Assembly (NCBI GenBank): GCA_012931725.1
Contig: CM022951.1
Location: forward strand, 3,579,849-3,643,848
Length of the DNA: 64,000 nucleotides
Direction of reading: 5' to 3'
From: Litsea cubeba
Taxonomy: Eukaryota > Streptophyta > Magnoliopsida > Laurales > Lauraceae
Part shown: positions 1 through 13,012 of the stretch, piece after piece
Numbering within the stretch: position 1 is the first letter of the stretch
Layout of the letters: each line of letters begins with the position of its first letter
The notes under the pieces: generated by a model
The model's database searches: none
What the model was told of the DNA's origin: nothing
The model's input: the letters and a program-made list of their open reading frames with translations, nothing else
Translations under genes and position numbers: made by a program

Positions 1-779
1 TCATCAAAACGAAGGATCCTAAAGAAAATTGGTTGCGGGGAAAAACTCAAAAAGTCACTTTTCGAAGCAGAATTTGGGCGCACGCTGTCTTTCCTCATCT
101 ACAATGAGACAACAAACTTCAAAAGGTCATATTTCCCTCAATACACGCCTTCTTTCCTCATCTACAATGAGACAACAAACTTCAAAAGGTCATATTTCCC
201 TCAATACGGCTTGGAGCGAGGCAATTTTGGAGGCTATCGATATTTAGTTGAAAAGAGTTTTCCAATGGCATATCGTGGGAAGAAATCTAATAGATAGATT
301 AAAAGTAACGCTCATCTAAATATTTGGCTTTCTAGAAGAGCCGGAAATCCAAAACCATGCGTGGGATGCACCCCATACCCAAAATCGGATTCCAAGCATG
401 AAGATTAACCCCTACACCCAAATCTAAAAAAAAACAGTCCATTTTGGGAGTGAGGGTGGGGCTTTAAACACCTATAAATAGTGTCTCTCCCCTCATTTGC
501 ACACATCCCTGCTTCCCATTGTTACTCTTGTATAGACTTGAGTTCTAGCCCTTAGGCTATTCTTGTTTGTGACTTTTGAATAGACTTGAAGTGCGAGAGA
601 TGTGAGTTAGTTTTTCTTAGGCTGTAAACTTAAGTTGCAATGTTTGTAAATTTTACTATGCGGCTCTTAAAATAGACTTAGGCCCCATTGGATAATGTTC
701 ACTTCTCCTTTTGAGTCTCTTGCATTTAGACTTGAAGCCCCTATTGAATATTTTTCTCTTGGTTTTTAGACTCTCTAGT
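1..779. other. Non-coding start of window, TATA-like box
   Basis: No credible coding sequence. A TATA-like CTATAAATA lies at 472-480 in a GC-richer setting, followed by a pyrimidine-rich stretch and degenerate repeats of a phrase like TAGACTTGA (about 533, 583 and 728). This resembles the promoter/R part of an old LTR, but no second LTR or coding part is in view, so the assignment is only a guess. Confidence 0.3.
81..206. repeat. 63-bp tandem duplication, two copies
   Basis: Two nearly identical 63-bp units, 81-143 and 144-206, differ mainly at the first few bases (CACGCTGTC versus CACGCCTTC). The open frame across them simply reads the repeat twice and is not a convincing gene. Confidence 0.85.
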
Positions 780-1205
780 TGGGCTGCAAACGGGATGGTT
801 TTTGGTCGGAACCGGGTCAAACTAGAGAGGATTGGGATCTAGTTCCAAAACAAGTTCTAACTCTCTTTTATTTTTAATTTTCTCTTAAATTATGGATATC
901 ATTCAACGTATAACAGTGCATCCAGTTTACTACCTCCATGAATAAACATAAAAATGCCCAGCAAAAGTTGATTTTGAGCTACAGCTTGCAACATTGAATA
1001 CTCGTATACCGGGTCTTAGGTCTCGGGTCTACGGGTCTGAACTTATATAGACTCAGGTGTGGACCTGTTTATTAAATGGAACCTAAACTGGGTTCCAGAC
1101 CGGGACCTATTTATGAATAGGAACTTAAAAGAAGATTCAAACCCGATTCTTTACGAGTCAGAACCTCCAGATAATTCGAGAATCGGGTGCCCATTTGCAT
1201 CCCTA
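779..1205. mobile_element. Non-autonomous hAT-type MITE
   Basis: About 427 bp with imperfect terminal inverted repeats: TTGGGCTGCAAACGGG on the left and, read inward from the right, TAGGGATGCAAATGGG. The flanks share CTCTAG (TCTCTAGT / CCTCTAGG), consistent with a worn 8-bp target duplication. No coding capacity. The inside is rich in GGGTC/ACCGGG phrases typical of this kind of plant MITE. Confidence 0.55.
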
Positions 1206-1289
1206 CCTCTAGGTGTCTTGAGCAACCAAATTTAATGGTTTCTTGAGGATTGTGGTAATTGAGGACTTAAGTTCCGTTTGATCTTAAAA

Positions 1290-3725
1290 CTCAAGTCGCG
1301 ACCCCGGACCGGGTTTATGCTAATGATGGCCCCCAATCTGGGATCACGACATTGCACACGCAGAACACGGCAGAATACTTCACTCGCGCACGACTTCCTA
1401 TAGGTTTCCGCGGTGAGGATTCCATGCAACAAGCCTCACATACAAGCATGATAACATTAGCGGAAGCATGTAGCAAATCATCATAAAAAAACACATGATA
1501 GCAAATGACATAATGTCAAAGAGAGAAATGTAACCTATGGCATTCCCATAGCATTAAAGTTTCATATTTACACAGAAGATAAGCTAAGTTTATACAACCC
1601 AAAAATAAAGGCCATCCACAAAATAACCCAAAATGATATGAACACTCCCCAAAATGTGATACGTAACTCACGTCTTAACCCGATGTCTAAATGACATCGT
1701 CAACATGCCATTCCCCTACCGGTTGTGGCTCCTTAGCCCCCTGCTCTGGCTCCTCCGCAAGGACAACAAGGTCAGCAAATGAGCACCAAGATATAAAGAG
1801 TCAGACACGACGGTCTGGCAGGTGATTGAAATAGATATCGATTATGAAGATAGTGCATGTGATTTTCCAAATGATGAAATATATTAAAAAACAAAGAGGA
1901 GCGAATACCATTGGTGCATGATGAAAATATCGAAGTAATACATACAGAATAAATAAACAGGATAAGTAAAAGTGAACCAGCAAAATTTGAACCACATGAA
2001 GCTATATTCTCCATCACCAAAGTGACAGGAGCACACGAGCATAAAATCCTCCGTCATGCAAGGTGGTAGGAGCGCACGGATATAATTATAGTAATCCAAT
2101 ATAGCTGGGCATCACACGAGAGACCCACCGCGGTACGGGTGATATCATAACACACGAGATCCAATCTATAGAAGGCGAGAAGTATTTAAGGACCCCAGGC
2201 CGGATAATCAAACCGATGAGGTGGCCCAAGCTTAATGGTGCCGACTCAAAATCCATACAAGCTTTCATAAACAAATCCATCAGATTTTTGGTTGACTAGG
2301 GACTACCCAACATGCAAAAATAAACACACGTTTACATGCTGAAGAAAAGAGTAGTCCCTACCTAGTGCATACTTAGTAAAGGATCACAAGAAATACAACA
2401 CTGTAGGTTTTAAGTGAAAACATGTAAAAACCATAATATCATAAACAAAACGATTGAATGTGGTTGAGTTGGGCTAATAAATCCGAAATCACGAAACGCA
2501 TTTCCATCGGCATGCTGAGATTGTACCAATTGGCTCGATATGCACTTAGAGCCCGGATGTCGGATTTTCATAGTATTTGGTGCCCCCGAAGTTTCACGAC
2601 ATTCAAGACGTCTAAGTGCACAACACGAACTCGGTGAGGTCCTAGTGTGTCCCTGGGAAAGGTCCGTTCAAGATTTCATCGATACAGGGTCCTTGGTGAC
2701 TCCTCAGTTACCCGTTCGTTAGCCGAACTCGATTAACCGACAACTGACTGAGAGTCAGAGCGCTAGAAAATGGCATCTAGAAATCCTTAACGACAATTTC
2801 GGTTGGTTGTCGGTTAACCGAAGTCCAAATCTCAGTTAACCGACACCTATTTCCTCTGTTTTTTAAGTATCATGTAAAATGAATCGAAACTCATGTCGGT
2901 GAACCTACAACTAACCAAACTATACAAAAATTGAGTTCTTAAACTCTGTTTCAGGTGGCTTCCTTCCCAACCCCTAACATTCCTTCCAAACACATTCCAC
3001 CTGCACAAAATAGAGCCTACAATGCTCACCAAATACAGCACCAACCAAATCAACTCCATTAAAATCATCAATCCATCCCTCATGCCCACACATACATCAA
3101 TTAGAGGCCAAGATCATGCATTGAACCAAAATTCAAATAGACTAAGGAGTGAATCAATAGAATTGAAAGGAGAATAAAATATGCATGCAAGTTAGCTAGT
3201 GCTATCTCAAAATTAGTTACAAATCAAAAGATCAATCAAGTATGCAATTGAAAAGGACATGATTTAGAACTAGAAATACCAAAATTAATTGCATGCACAA
3301 TCACAAACTAGTTCATTCACTTGCTTTTGCTCAAGATAAACCCAAATCACTTCCACAATCTTCTCTCTGCAGCTAGGAAACCAATCTATAAAAACCCCAA
3401 ACAAGACTTCTAAAAAAAGCCCCAAAATATAGAAGATAATGACTCCATTCAAGAAAGGATTTGCATGCATGATAAATAGACTCCTAGGGGGTGCTATGGC
3501 CATATCCAAGAGATGAAAGGAAGCCCTTATCTGGAAGAGCTCTAATCAAGAAGAAATTACTCAAAAAGAGTGAAGTCCTAGCTTAGTTTTCTTCAAAATG
3601 GCACCTATGGAAAGCCTAGAGGATGAAGAAGAAGGTGGTGTGCATGGATTTCCATTTTGGGCCAAGCTAAAGGGATATGCAAGAAGAAGTAAAGAAAGAG
3701 CGAAGGGTTGGAGCTGCTGGAGAGT

Positions 3726-3756
<31 letters not shown>

Positions 3757-4015
3757 GAAAATCTGTTGAAAAATAAGGAAGGAGAGAGATGAGTAGGCTT
3801 ATATATTAAGTGGGGTGTGGACCCCATAGCTCTAAAACTTGGTTGGATTAAAACTCATGTTTTCGGTCTTTGAAACACGATCGACGAAGACGAGAGATTT
3901 GTTATTCGAAAAATCTAGTTTCCAAAAAACATAATTTTCACATGGTTTGGGAACATAAAAAATTGAGCATAGAATTTGGTGTGAAAAGACTGAAAAACTG
4001 GGTTTCTAGGCTTTG
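1290..4015 (-). repeat. Decayed LTR-like sequence, Tekay/Del type
   Basis: No gene is visible over 2.7 kb. The sequence layout follows the long LTRs at 5619 and 13013: a CTCC/CCGG-rich block near one end, a middle block with GATATCA phrases, a cluster of GTCGGTTAACCGA-type palindromes (2712-2850), and a tail with CGACGAA...TTCGAAAAA. This suggests an old minus-strand LTR or solo LTR of a related Ty3/gypsy family. Ends and target duplication were not found, so boundaries are approximate. Confidence 0.3.
3726..3750. repeat. (TC)n microsatellite
   Basis: An uninterrupted TC dinucleotide run of about 25 bp. Confidence 0.9.
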
Positions 4016-4020
4016 AACAA

Positions 4021-5618
4021 GGACGATTGGAGCTGATTAAGTCTACATTATCTTCATTCCATCTCTTTTGGGCTACTATTTTCCTTCTCCCTCAAGCAAC
4101 CTTGCATGCTTTAGATCGCCAGGTCAGGGACTTCTTCTGAAACTGCTGGGCTACTCACTACATTAATCCCATAGCTTGGAGCTCCATATGCCAACCATGT
4201 AATATGGGAGGCCTTGATATTAGATCTATCTTCGAAGTTGCCAAGGCTGCTCTCTTAAGGTAGGTATGGAACATTATTCTTAATAAACAAACTTGCTGGA
4301 ATATCTGAGTCAATGCAAGGTACTTGAAAGGGGCTTCCTTTTAGGATATCTCTATTCCAAAAGATGCCTCTTGGGGGTGGAAAGATATTTTAGATCTCAG
4401 ATCTTTACAATGCCTTATATCAAATCTTTGATTAGGAATGGGCGGATCAAAAGATTTTGGATTGACCCATGGCTCGCTGGGGGCCAGTTAAAGGACCGGT
4501 ATTGTGACAGAGCAATTTATGATCTAGGCATGGGCACTGATATCAGGGTTAGTAGCTTTCTTCATAATAATGGCTGGAACCTCCCTCGGCCATCTTCGAA
4601 TGACTTGATGGATATTTTTTAGGTATTTCCCAGCGAGTTTATTCCTTGGCATATGTTTGATGATGAAATTGTTTGGACACTAGAAGAGCAAGGTCATTTC
4701 TCTTTGAAAATCTTCCTACAAGTTAATTTGTAATATCCCTAACCAGCAACTTCAATGGACTTCAGCAATTTGGTTTAAAGAGTGTATTAAGAAACACTCC
4801 ATTTGTGGTTGGATGTTTTTACGAGGAAGACTAAAAACAAATGAATTCATTCTTAAAAAAACTATGGATTGTGACTCTTGTTGTGTTCTTTGTGATTACA
4901 CATGGGAGTCAGCTTCCCATCTTATGATTCATTGCCCCTATTCTCAAGAAATTTGGCAATGCGTTCTCTCCAAATTGAACTTGGCTCCAATCCACTACAA
5001 TGACGCTCAAGAGCTACTACTATCAGTCCTTTCTCGACTGGATCAACAAAGTGATGGCGCTACAACACTTGGTAAACTTCTGTTTAATGCTTTTGTTTGG
5101 CATGTGTGGGCAAAAAAAATGCAAGGGTTTTCTGGTTGACTGCAAAATCAAGTAGTTCAGTAGTGCAACACATCACTCAATTGATGACCACTAGAGTCCT
5201 CCTCTACCTTGGTAACTTACCAATTAGTATCGAGTCTCATTGAAACGTCCATTCTAATGACAAAGTGCAGTTTACACGCCTGGTTGCAACGAGGATTCAT
5301 TGCTGGTGTCTATCCATAGTTCCAACTTCTCACAGCTTGATTGCATTTATGTGGCGGGACCTGCACTGCCCTTTAAAGGGTCGGATAGTACCGGTACTGA
5401 ATTACTATGAGGGGGTGTATCAAATTCTGCAACTCATTCCACCAATGGTTTCATCTCTTACTGTAGAGGCCGACTCTTCTCTACAGCAATCTCTCCTTCA
5501 TCCAGAGCGTTCTGAATGGGCCATACGTTTCCAAGCTAGAAGGCTTCATGCAATGATTACTAAATATGAGCAAGTGAACTTCTCTTTCCTTCATCCTAAG
5601 ACCATGAGTATTAGTAAA
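4021..5618 (+). pseudogene. L1-type LINE, C-terminal part of ORF2 (left piece)
   Basis: A 5'-truncated non-LTR retrotransposon. The translation, with several stops and frameshifts, shows the region after the reverse transcriptase palm (LIKSTLSS...GGLDIRS around 4030-4260), then a zf-RVT-like zinc-binding segment (WMFLRGRLKTNEFIL and C-x2-C...HLMIHC around 4810-4960), then a poorly conserved tail. The frame MSISK at 5601-5618 continues on the far side of the gypsy element at 15485, so the LINE was there first. The endonuclease and most of the RT are missing, as is usual for LINE insertions. The left boundary is set only by where the similarity begins. Confidence 0.7.
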
Positions 5619-8078
5619 TGACACGACCCGAACCCGAGATTATTATTACATCGAGTTAACCCCGAGTCGCGTCGCATACTTACTCCCGTGAATTTCAATC
5701 AAATAAAACTCATAAGGGATATCAAACATACATTATGTGGAATATTACAACATAAACAAATGTACATTATCCATATTAAAAACCAAAACTTATTTACATT
5801 TATACATACATCACTTGCATATTTAATTACAAATGCAAGGATGTAATCTGTAAAACGTTTCTAACAAAACAACTTATCAAATTTCTCTTTCTCAATTTTA
5901 TCTCCGCTCTACGATTCCTCCTGGAGTAACCTAACCGGTCTCCTTTGCCGGTGCTGTGGCCTCGGGATAGGCAGGGGCAGCTGAGCCTGTAATGCCATCA
6001 ATAACACACTGTGAATTTAACAATTCAGCAATGTATAAATAAGTTCAATGATCACATATGCTAATCATATTTTCAATATGTCTAATTCAATGTTAAGCTA
6101 AATCAATAACAGTAACAGTAACAAAGATATTAACAGTATGAGTCTTTATTAAAAGTTTGGCAACTAACATAATATTTCCAATCAATACCATCTTCCTAAA
6201 CAGGACGAATTACCATCTTCCATACGGAAGGATTAGTAGGAATTATCAGTGACCGGGCCAGGGACTACTGATATCACCACGGAGTTCCGGAACACTCCCA
6301 AATAGACTACTGCAGTAGTAACAACTCAATGAGCTTATAAAAATCACCATGTAGTGCCAGACTCAATGTATAATTTAATTCATTCATTTAATTATGTTTC
6401 ATTATCATTAAGAGCTATAATTCAACAAATAATCCCCTTAGGATCAATTCAGTTTATAATTTATTTTATATATGATTCAGTATACAATTTCAAGTAAATA
6501 ATACCATCCAATTGAGTGCAATCCTCAGTTATTTAATGTACTTGTGTTATTCTCGATGAACATCATAGTTTATGTAAAAATTTATACATTAAAGTCCTCT
6601 TAATTAACACCTATGGAGGTATAAACAGTGTAAACAACCTTAATATAATCAATAGGCTCTTCAATCTTGAATTTCAGAATTTAATCTGAAAATTACTAAC
6701 TTCGGTCAGCTCTTCGGTTAACCTTCCGAACCTCTATCGGTTCACTTCTCGGTCACTATTCGGTTCACAATCCAGAGCCTTCAATTTCTTTGAAATCTCA
6801 ACATACTCGGTCAACCGACAGGTTGACCGAACGTCCTATGTCGGCTGACCGAATTACATTCGATCACCTCTCGGTTCACAAACCTGAGGCATGAATTTCT
6901 CCTAGATTTTCATTGTCGGTCACCTATCGGTTGACCGAAGGCTAACCGACCTCTCAGGTCGGTTGACCAAACTCAACCCAGAATTTCTACAGAATTCGTT
7001 TCAGAATTTTGTTTCATTTCAAACCACTTCAACCTGCAAGAAATACTTGGAACCTCCTGTTTCCTTCCTCAAACATCATTTAAACATAACATAACACTTC
7101 TATTTCATTCAAAATTATCAAATCAATTATTTTGATCATAAACCCAATCCATTTCTAATACATAGTTGATTCTAACATATAGCTGAATAAAAAACTCAAG
7201 AATAAAACATATTCACTAGCATATAACATAAACCATTGTTTATACTTGCCTTTAACTTTAATTTCAAGACAAAAACCTCTTTTCTAAGCTTGAGAGTTGA
7301 GACCAAATTCCCAAATTAAAAACCCCTTTTTCAAACCTAACATAAAAAACACACCCAAAATAAACCTCTAGAGCTACTTGCTATAAAAACCATCTCAAAT
7401 CACTCAATAGAACTCAAAAGTTCTATAAAAATAACTGAACACTTACTTAAGCCTTAAGATAAAGAAACCCAAAGTTTTTTTTCACACTTTAACTCCAAGA
7501 TATTCAAGGAAGATGGTGCAGAAGATGAGACCAATTCAAAATCCCACTTGAAAAACCTCTTTCCAAACACTAGATTCAGCAATTGGCAAAAGAAACGAAG
7601 AAGGAAAGAAGAAGAATTGGGTGTTTCTCTGGCATCATCTCATGAGTCCAGCTTCTGGTTCATTTGAACCATATAATAAACCACTTTACATTTTAAACCC
7701 TCTCCTTTCTACTTAATTCCATTTCAAGTCAATTCAAAGCTTATATGACTCATTTTAAGTCAAATGCAATCGAATATATTATGACAATCAACGTACTCAT
7801 CGAGATACACATGATGGTATTAAGTTTCACCAATTTCGACGAAATACCTATAATTTTGTATTTACGAAAAAGTCCTCAAAATCACTTATTTGAGTCTAAA
7901 ATCCAACTTAATTCACTTAATGTCCTATAAATCATCTCACTAAGCTTTAGTCATTCTTTCAAGATTAATTCAACTCATCTTGATCATTAATCTCATTTAA
8001 ATTGATTAATCATGTTTAATCCACATTAATCTCGATTAATTAGAGTTGATCTTGATTAACTCGGGGCGTAATGTAATA
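5619..8078 (-). repeat. 3' LTR of gypsy-1
   Basis: 2460 bp. In the element's direction the first dinucleotide is TA rather than TG (8077-8078), a single-base loss of the canonical terminus. The palindrome cluster lies at 6700-6990. Confidence 0.9.
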
Positions 8079-8089
8079 TTCTCCTAAAC
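8079..8089 (-). promoter_or_regulatory. Polypurine tract of gypsy-1
   Basis: Minus-strand GTTTAGGAGAA immediately upstream of the 3' LTR, the position expected for the plus-strand primer. Confidence 0.6.
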
Positions 8090-8097
8090 TTTTAGAA

Positions 8098-8397
8098 TCA
8101 TTCGGTCCTCCGAATGAAACATGAATAAAAATAAAACACAACCAACAAAATTACCTGAACGAATAGCTCTGGATATCTTCGAGTCATTTGTTCTTCCAAT
8201 TCCCATGTGGCTTCACTGGGTTCATGATGAGTCCATAAAACTTTAACCCATTTAATTGTTCTCGTACGTAGAACTTGCTCTTTGGTATTAATGATTCTAG
8301 CTGGCTTCTCAACATATGTGGTGTTCGGTTGAACTTGAATTTCATCATAATTGATGATATGTGAAGAATCTGCCACATACTTTCGAAGCATCAACAC
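8098..8397 (-). pseudogene. gypsy-1 C-terminal chromodomain
   Basis: The translation ends with a chromodomain: VEKPARIINTKEQVLR...IKWVKVLWTHHEPSEATWELEEQM, with the conserved W-x-x-H and EATWE elements. In chromoviruses this domain is thought to guide integration to particular chromatin. It is in frame with a short upstream part but separated from the integrase by a frame change near 8400. It identifies the element as a chromovirus rather than Tat/Athila. Confidence 0.82.
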
Positions 8398-8407
8398 ATG
8401 AAATACA

Positions 8408-9421
8408 TTATGGATACCTGAGAGTGCTAGCTGGAAGCTCTAGACGATAAGCCACATCTCCAATTCTGCTTTTAATCTGAAAAAGTCCGATAAATCTTGG
8501 TGAAAGTTTTCCTTTCTGTCCAAATCGGATTGTCCCTTTCATCGAAGAAGTCTTCGAAAATACCCAATCACCAATAACAAACTCAAGATCACACCGATAA
8601 TTGTCAGCATAACTTTTCTGCCTTGATCGGGTTATTCTCAATCTGTCCTGAACTTTTTACACTTTCTCAGCTGTCTCTGCAATTACTGTAGGACCATGAA
8701 AACTCCTTGTGCCAACTTCTTCCCAGCTAACTGGAGTCCTACATCTTCTGCCATATAATGCTTCAAACGGTGCCATTTCAATATTAGAGTGATAACTATT
8801 GTTGTACGCAAATTCGCACAACGCAAGAGATGTTCATCCCAATCACTTCCAAAGTCCATGACACTGGCACGAAGTAAATCTTCCAAAGTCTGAATTGTTC
8901 TTTCAGACTGTCCATTTGTTTGTGGATGATATGCAGTACTAAATCGAAGTATAGTACCCATTGAATTCTGAAATGACTGTCAAAATGTAGAAACAAACCG
9001 ACTGTCTCAATCTGATACAATCGAAATCCGGTGTTTCATGCAATCTGGTCACTTCCCTTACAAACAGCTTGGCCATTTCATTAAATCTCATATCCTTTCT
9101 AAATGGAAGAAAATGTGCTGACTTTGTAAGACGATCAACAATCACTCATATGGTGTCATGATGTCTCCTGGTCATTGGTAAACCATATACAAAGTCCATA
9201 GTCAAATGCTCCCACTTCCATCTAGGAATATGTAACAGATGCAATAATCCAGGCGGGTTTCTGTGCTCAAACTTCACACGCTGATAGGTTAGGCATGAAG
9301 ACACATATCCTGCTATTTCCCATTTCATATTATTCCACCAAAACCCGTCCTTGAGATTTCTATACATTTTGGTACTTCCTGGATGCATAGAGTACCGAGT
9401 GTGACGAGCTTCAAACATCAC
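8408..9421 (-). pseudogene. gypsy-1 integrase, broken
   Basis: The H2C2 zinc-binding end (HTRYSMHPGSTKMYRNLK...CLTYQRVK), the catalytic core start (WEHLTMDFVYGLP, first Asp), MIVDRLTKSAHFLPF, the third-acid block (STAYHPQTNGQSERTIQTLEDLLRA) and the C-terminal GPY/F-like part (GKLSPRFIGLFQI...YRLELP) are all recognisable but lie in four frames. Integrase would insert element cDNA in the nucleus. The second Asp lies in a frameshifted stretch near 9000. Confidence 0.78.
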
Positions 9422-9780
9422 TCCCTATTTTAAATCTTCTTGTGCTAGTACACATAATCTGTCTCTAAAATAAAGAACTCGTTCAACCAACACAAAATCT
9501 GGTCTTGCTGCAATATTATCTCTGATTCGAATCAATTCAGGATCTTCAAATTATCTTTCTTTGATTTCTCGAATCAACATTGGCTTAAAGACAGACATCT
9601 GTGCAATCATTTTCCAATCGTCCATTAGCTCAATGGATATATCAAGATCCTTGAATTCATCAATCAGGTCCATCCACGTTCCATTGATGCTAAGTCAGTA
9701 GATTTCCGACTCAAAGCATTAGCTACGACATTACCCTTTCTAGGTACATATGTAAATGGAAAGCCGTAATCTTTAATCAG

Positions 9781-11646
9781 CTATAACCAACGGCATTGCC
9801 TTAAGTTAATATCCTTCTGAGTAAATAAATATTGAAGGCTTCTACGATCACAATGAACTTCAAAAGTTTCTCCATAGAGATAATGTCTCCATTGCTTCAA
9901 GGCAAATACAACCGCTGCGAGCTCTAGATCATGAGTAGCGTAATTCTTCTCATGTTCATTTAATTGACTTGAACCATAAGCAATCACCTTGTTATTCTGC
10001 ATCAGTACACATCCCAAGCCTATACCGGAAGCATCGGAATAAATTACAAATCCTCCTCTTCCGTCAGGTAATGACAAGATTGGGGCTGAGATCAATCTCT
10101 GTTTCAATTCTAGAAAACTTGAGTCACATTCATCATTTCATATAAATAGAATATTCTTTCGAGTCAGTTTTGTTAACGGAGCTGCAATCTTGGAGAAGTC
10201 TTTCACAAATCTTCGATAATATCCAGCCAACCCCAAGAAGTTCCGAACTTCAGGAACATTCTTCGGACTTTGCCACTTGTTAATGGCCTCAATTTTAGTT
10301 GAATCAACAGCTAATCCATCTCTAGTAATAATATGACCCAGAAATGCCACCTGCTGTAGCCAAAATCACACTTCTCTAGCTTTGCATACAACTGATTGTC
10401 TCTTAACAACTGCAATGCTGACTTTGAATATACCAGGATGTCATTAATGAAAATCATAACAAACTGGTCTAGATAAGCAGCAAAAACTCTGTTCATCAAA
10501 GTCATAAACACTGCAGGCGCATTTGTTAAACCAAAAGGCATAGCTAGAAATTCATAATGCCCATATCGGGTTTTAAATGCAGTCTTCTGCACATCTTAAT
10601 CTCTAACACGAATCTGATGATATCCAGATCGGAGATCAATTTTTGAAAAATATGCTGCACCCTGGAGTTGATCAAACAACTCATCAATTCTAGGCAACGG
10701 GACTTATTCTTGATCATTATCTGATTCAATTGCCTATAATCGATGCACATGCGTAGGGTGCCATCTTTCTTCTTAACAAACAATACAGGTGCTCCCCATG
10801 GCGAAACACTAGATTTAATTAAACCCTTGTCTGGCAAATCCTGTATTTGTTTCTTCAATTCATGTAATTCTGAAGGTGCCATTCTATACGGTGTCCGAGA
10901 AATAGGTGCAGTACCCGGCACAAGCTCTATTGTGAAGTCTACTTCCCTTGATGGAGGCAGACCTGGCACTTCCTTTGAAAATACGTCTAGAAAGTCACAG
11001 ACGACAGGAATATCTCCCAATTCCTTCCTTAGGTTCTTTTTAGTAATAAATGCGATGTAGCGTTCACAACCACTTCGCATCATTCTTTCAGCTTTGATTG
11101 TTAAAACAAGTCTCGTATCAAATCTCTTCTGAGTTCCCTCAAATAACACACTGGTATTGGCTTCATCCACCTTAAATGTAATGATTTTGCGAAAACAGTC
11201 CAAACAAGCTCTGTACTTCGCAAGCCAATCCATGCCAAACATCACATCAAAATCATTCATGGCCAACACTACTAAGTCTGCTGGCACTAACACCTCTCTA
11301 GTTTTAACACTACACTAGGATACATATAATTCACATACTACTTTCCTTCCCAATGGAGTAGTTACAAAGAAATCATATGACAACTGTCTAATTCGTTTTT
11401 GCATATCACAAACCAATTGAGGTGCAACAAATGAATGAGTTGATCCAGGATCAAATAATGCACATGCTGGTCTATTATCAACATAAACAATACCTTCCAC
11501 AACATTTGCTGCAGCTTCAGCTTGCTCTCTATTTGCAACATATATTTGTCCCGCAACTGAAGGCCTATTTTGTTGCTGCTGTTGCCGCAGTTGCTGTTGT
11601 CTCTGACATTGCTGCCATTGACGTTGTTGCTGTTGTGGAAAAGCAA
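9781..11646 (-). pseudogene. gypsy-1 protease, reverse transcriptase and RNase H, broken
   Basis: The aspartic protease region shows ALFDPGSTHSFVA at about 11450-11490; the usual D-S-G is D-P-G. The RT follows, with GAPVLFVKKKDGTLRMCIDYRQLN near 10740-10800 and the palm motif at about 10435-10460. There the expected F-x-D-D reads FINDI, because the first aspartate codon has become AAT (10443-10445). RNase H is clear at 9781-10107 (YSDASGIGLGCVLMQ, HDLELAAVVFALKQWRHYL). Stops and frameshifts separate the parts. The catalytic change alone would be expected to abolish RT activity. Confidence 0.8.
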
Positions 11647-11659
11647 GGACTATAGCTTG

Positions 11660-12758
11660 TCCTTGAGGAGGCTGCTGCTATGGAGCTCTATAATCTCTTC
11701 TACTTCTAGGACATTAATTCATTCTATGCTCCATCGAACCACAAACTAAACATGCCCCAGTGGTTCTCCAACAGGCTTCAATTTTGTGAGTTTTACCACA
11801 CGTCTCACAAACTGGTTTCACTTCAGAAGTTCTAGCAACATACTTTTGCTTCTTACCATTAAATTTGCCTCCCTTTTTAAACCAAGGGCTTCCACTCCTC
11901 TTAGGGCCAGCACTTGTCTCAAATTCTTCTATGTGAACCTCTTCTGCAGTATATGATCTATCTACTGTATCTTCAAAACGAACAGGCATTTGACCTGCCA
12001 GGACCATTTTCTCATAAGAGGGGTTTAATCCATTCAAAAACCTCTTTATCCTTTTCTCTTCAATATCAACTAGGTCCTTAACATATTTAGACAGCTTTAT
12101 AAATATGTGAACATAAACTGTCACTGTCATCTGCCATTGCGTAAGATTAAAAAAACTCAAACACTTTTCTTTGTTGGACATGTTCTGGAACAAAATTTCT
12201 TTCAAACTGTTTTTTGAACACTTCCCAAAGGGTGTCTTCAGGTGCTTCAATTATTGTACTCTTTACACCCTTCCACCATTCTTGTGCTACATCCCGTAGC
12301 ATAGAAGAAACAAGTAACACTTTTTGTCTTGGGGTACACACTATTGTTTCGAAAACAACTTCAGTGTGTTCAATCCACTCATCTGCAATCAAGGCATCTT
12401 CCTTGCCTTGAAACTCTGTAGCTCCTCTCTTTCTAAACTGTTCATATAGAATATTAGGATCTTTTTCCTTTGTTTGTACCACCACTTGAGCTACAGGAGG
12501 TTGTGGTGCAACTGGTGGTGCTTGCGGAGCTTGCACTTGTGCTTGTGCTTGTACTTGTATCATAGCAGTAATTTGAGCCTGCATGCTCAACTGCGCTTCC
12601 TGGCTTCTAACCATCCGTTCATTACTGTGAGTTGACTGCTCCATGATAGCAGTAAATCTAGCATCATTGTTACTCGGTGTAGAAGGAATATTATCTCCAT
12701 TTCCAGAACTAGCTACATTTTCAGGAATATTATCTCCATTTCCAGAACTAGACGACAT
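11660..12758 (-). pseudogene. gypsy-1 gag (capsid/nucleocapsid), frameshifted
   Basis: The N-terminal 200 residues from the Met at 12758 hold a serine/asparagine-rich start, a QAQ/APP low-complexity linker and the retrotransposon gag core (ADEWIEHTEVVF...EWWKGV...FERNFVPEHVQ). A frameshift near 12150-12250 moves the rest to another frame, which gives GLNPSYEKMVLAGQMP and then a zinc-binding segment (CETCGKTHKIEACW...CLVCGSMEHR) near 11720-11800. Gag packages the element RNA into cytoplasmic particles. The break makes this copy inactive. Confidence 0.8.
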
Positions 12759-12989
12759 TCTAAAATAACACAGAAAGTTAAGATATGTATCTTCTTACTT
12801 TCTATTCATTTAAATCACATATAGTGAAGTAAATCACATTTATAGTGAATATAAATCACATATAGTGAAATCAAATCACACGTAATAAATCACATCTTTC
12901 GAATTGTGATTCTCAATCTAACGTTTCCTCACCGTATTCTTACATCTCTAAGGACTTTAAAAATTTCTTTAGTCTTAAGTATTTCATTA

Positions 12990-13001
12990 GCTATGATACC
13001 A
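12990..13001 (-). promoter_or_regulatory. Primer binding site, tRNA-Met type
   Basis: Reads TGGTATCATAGC on the minus strand, one base away from the usual plant initiator-Met primer site TGGTATCAGAGC. It lies 11 nt inside the 5' LTR. Confidence 0.75.
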
Positions 13002-13012
13002 TACTATAAGTA

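Noticed and set aside
3561..3827. Overlapping frames on both strands at the (TC)n repeat
   Set aside because: They read through a microsatellite (RERERE or SLSLSL) and match no family.
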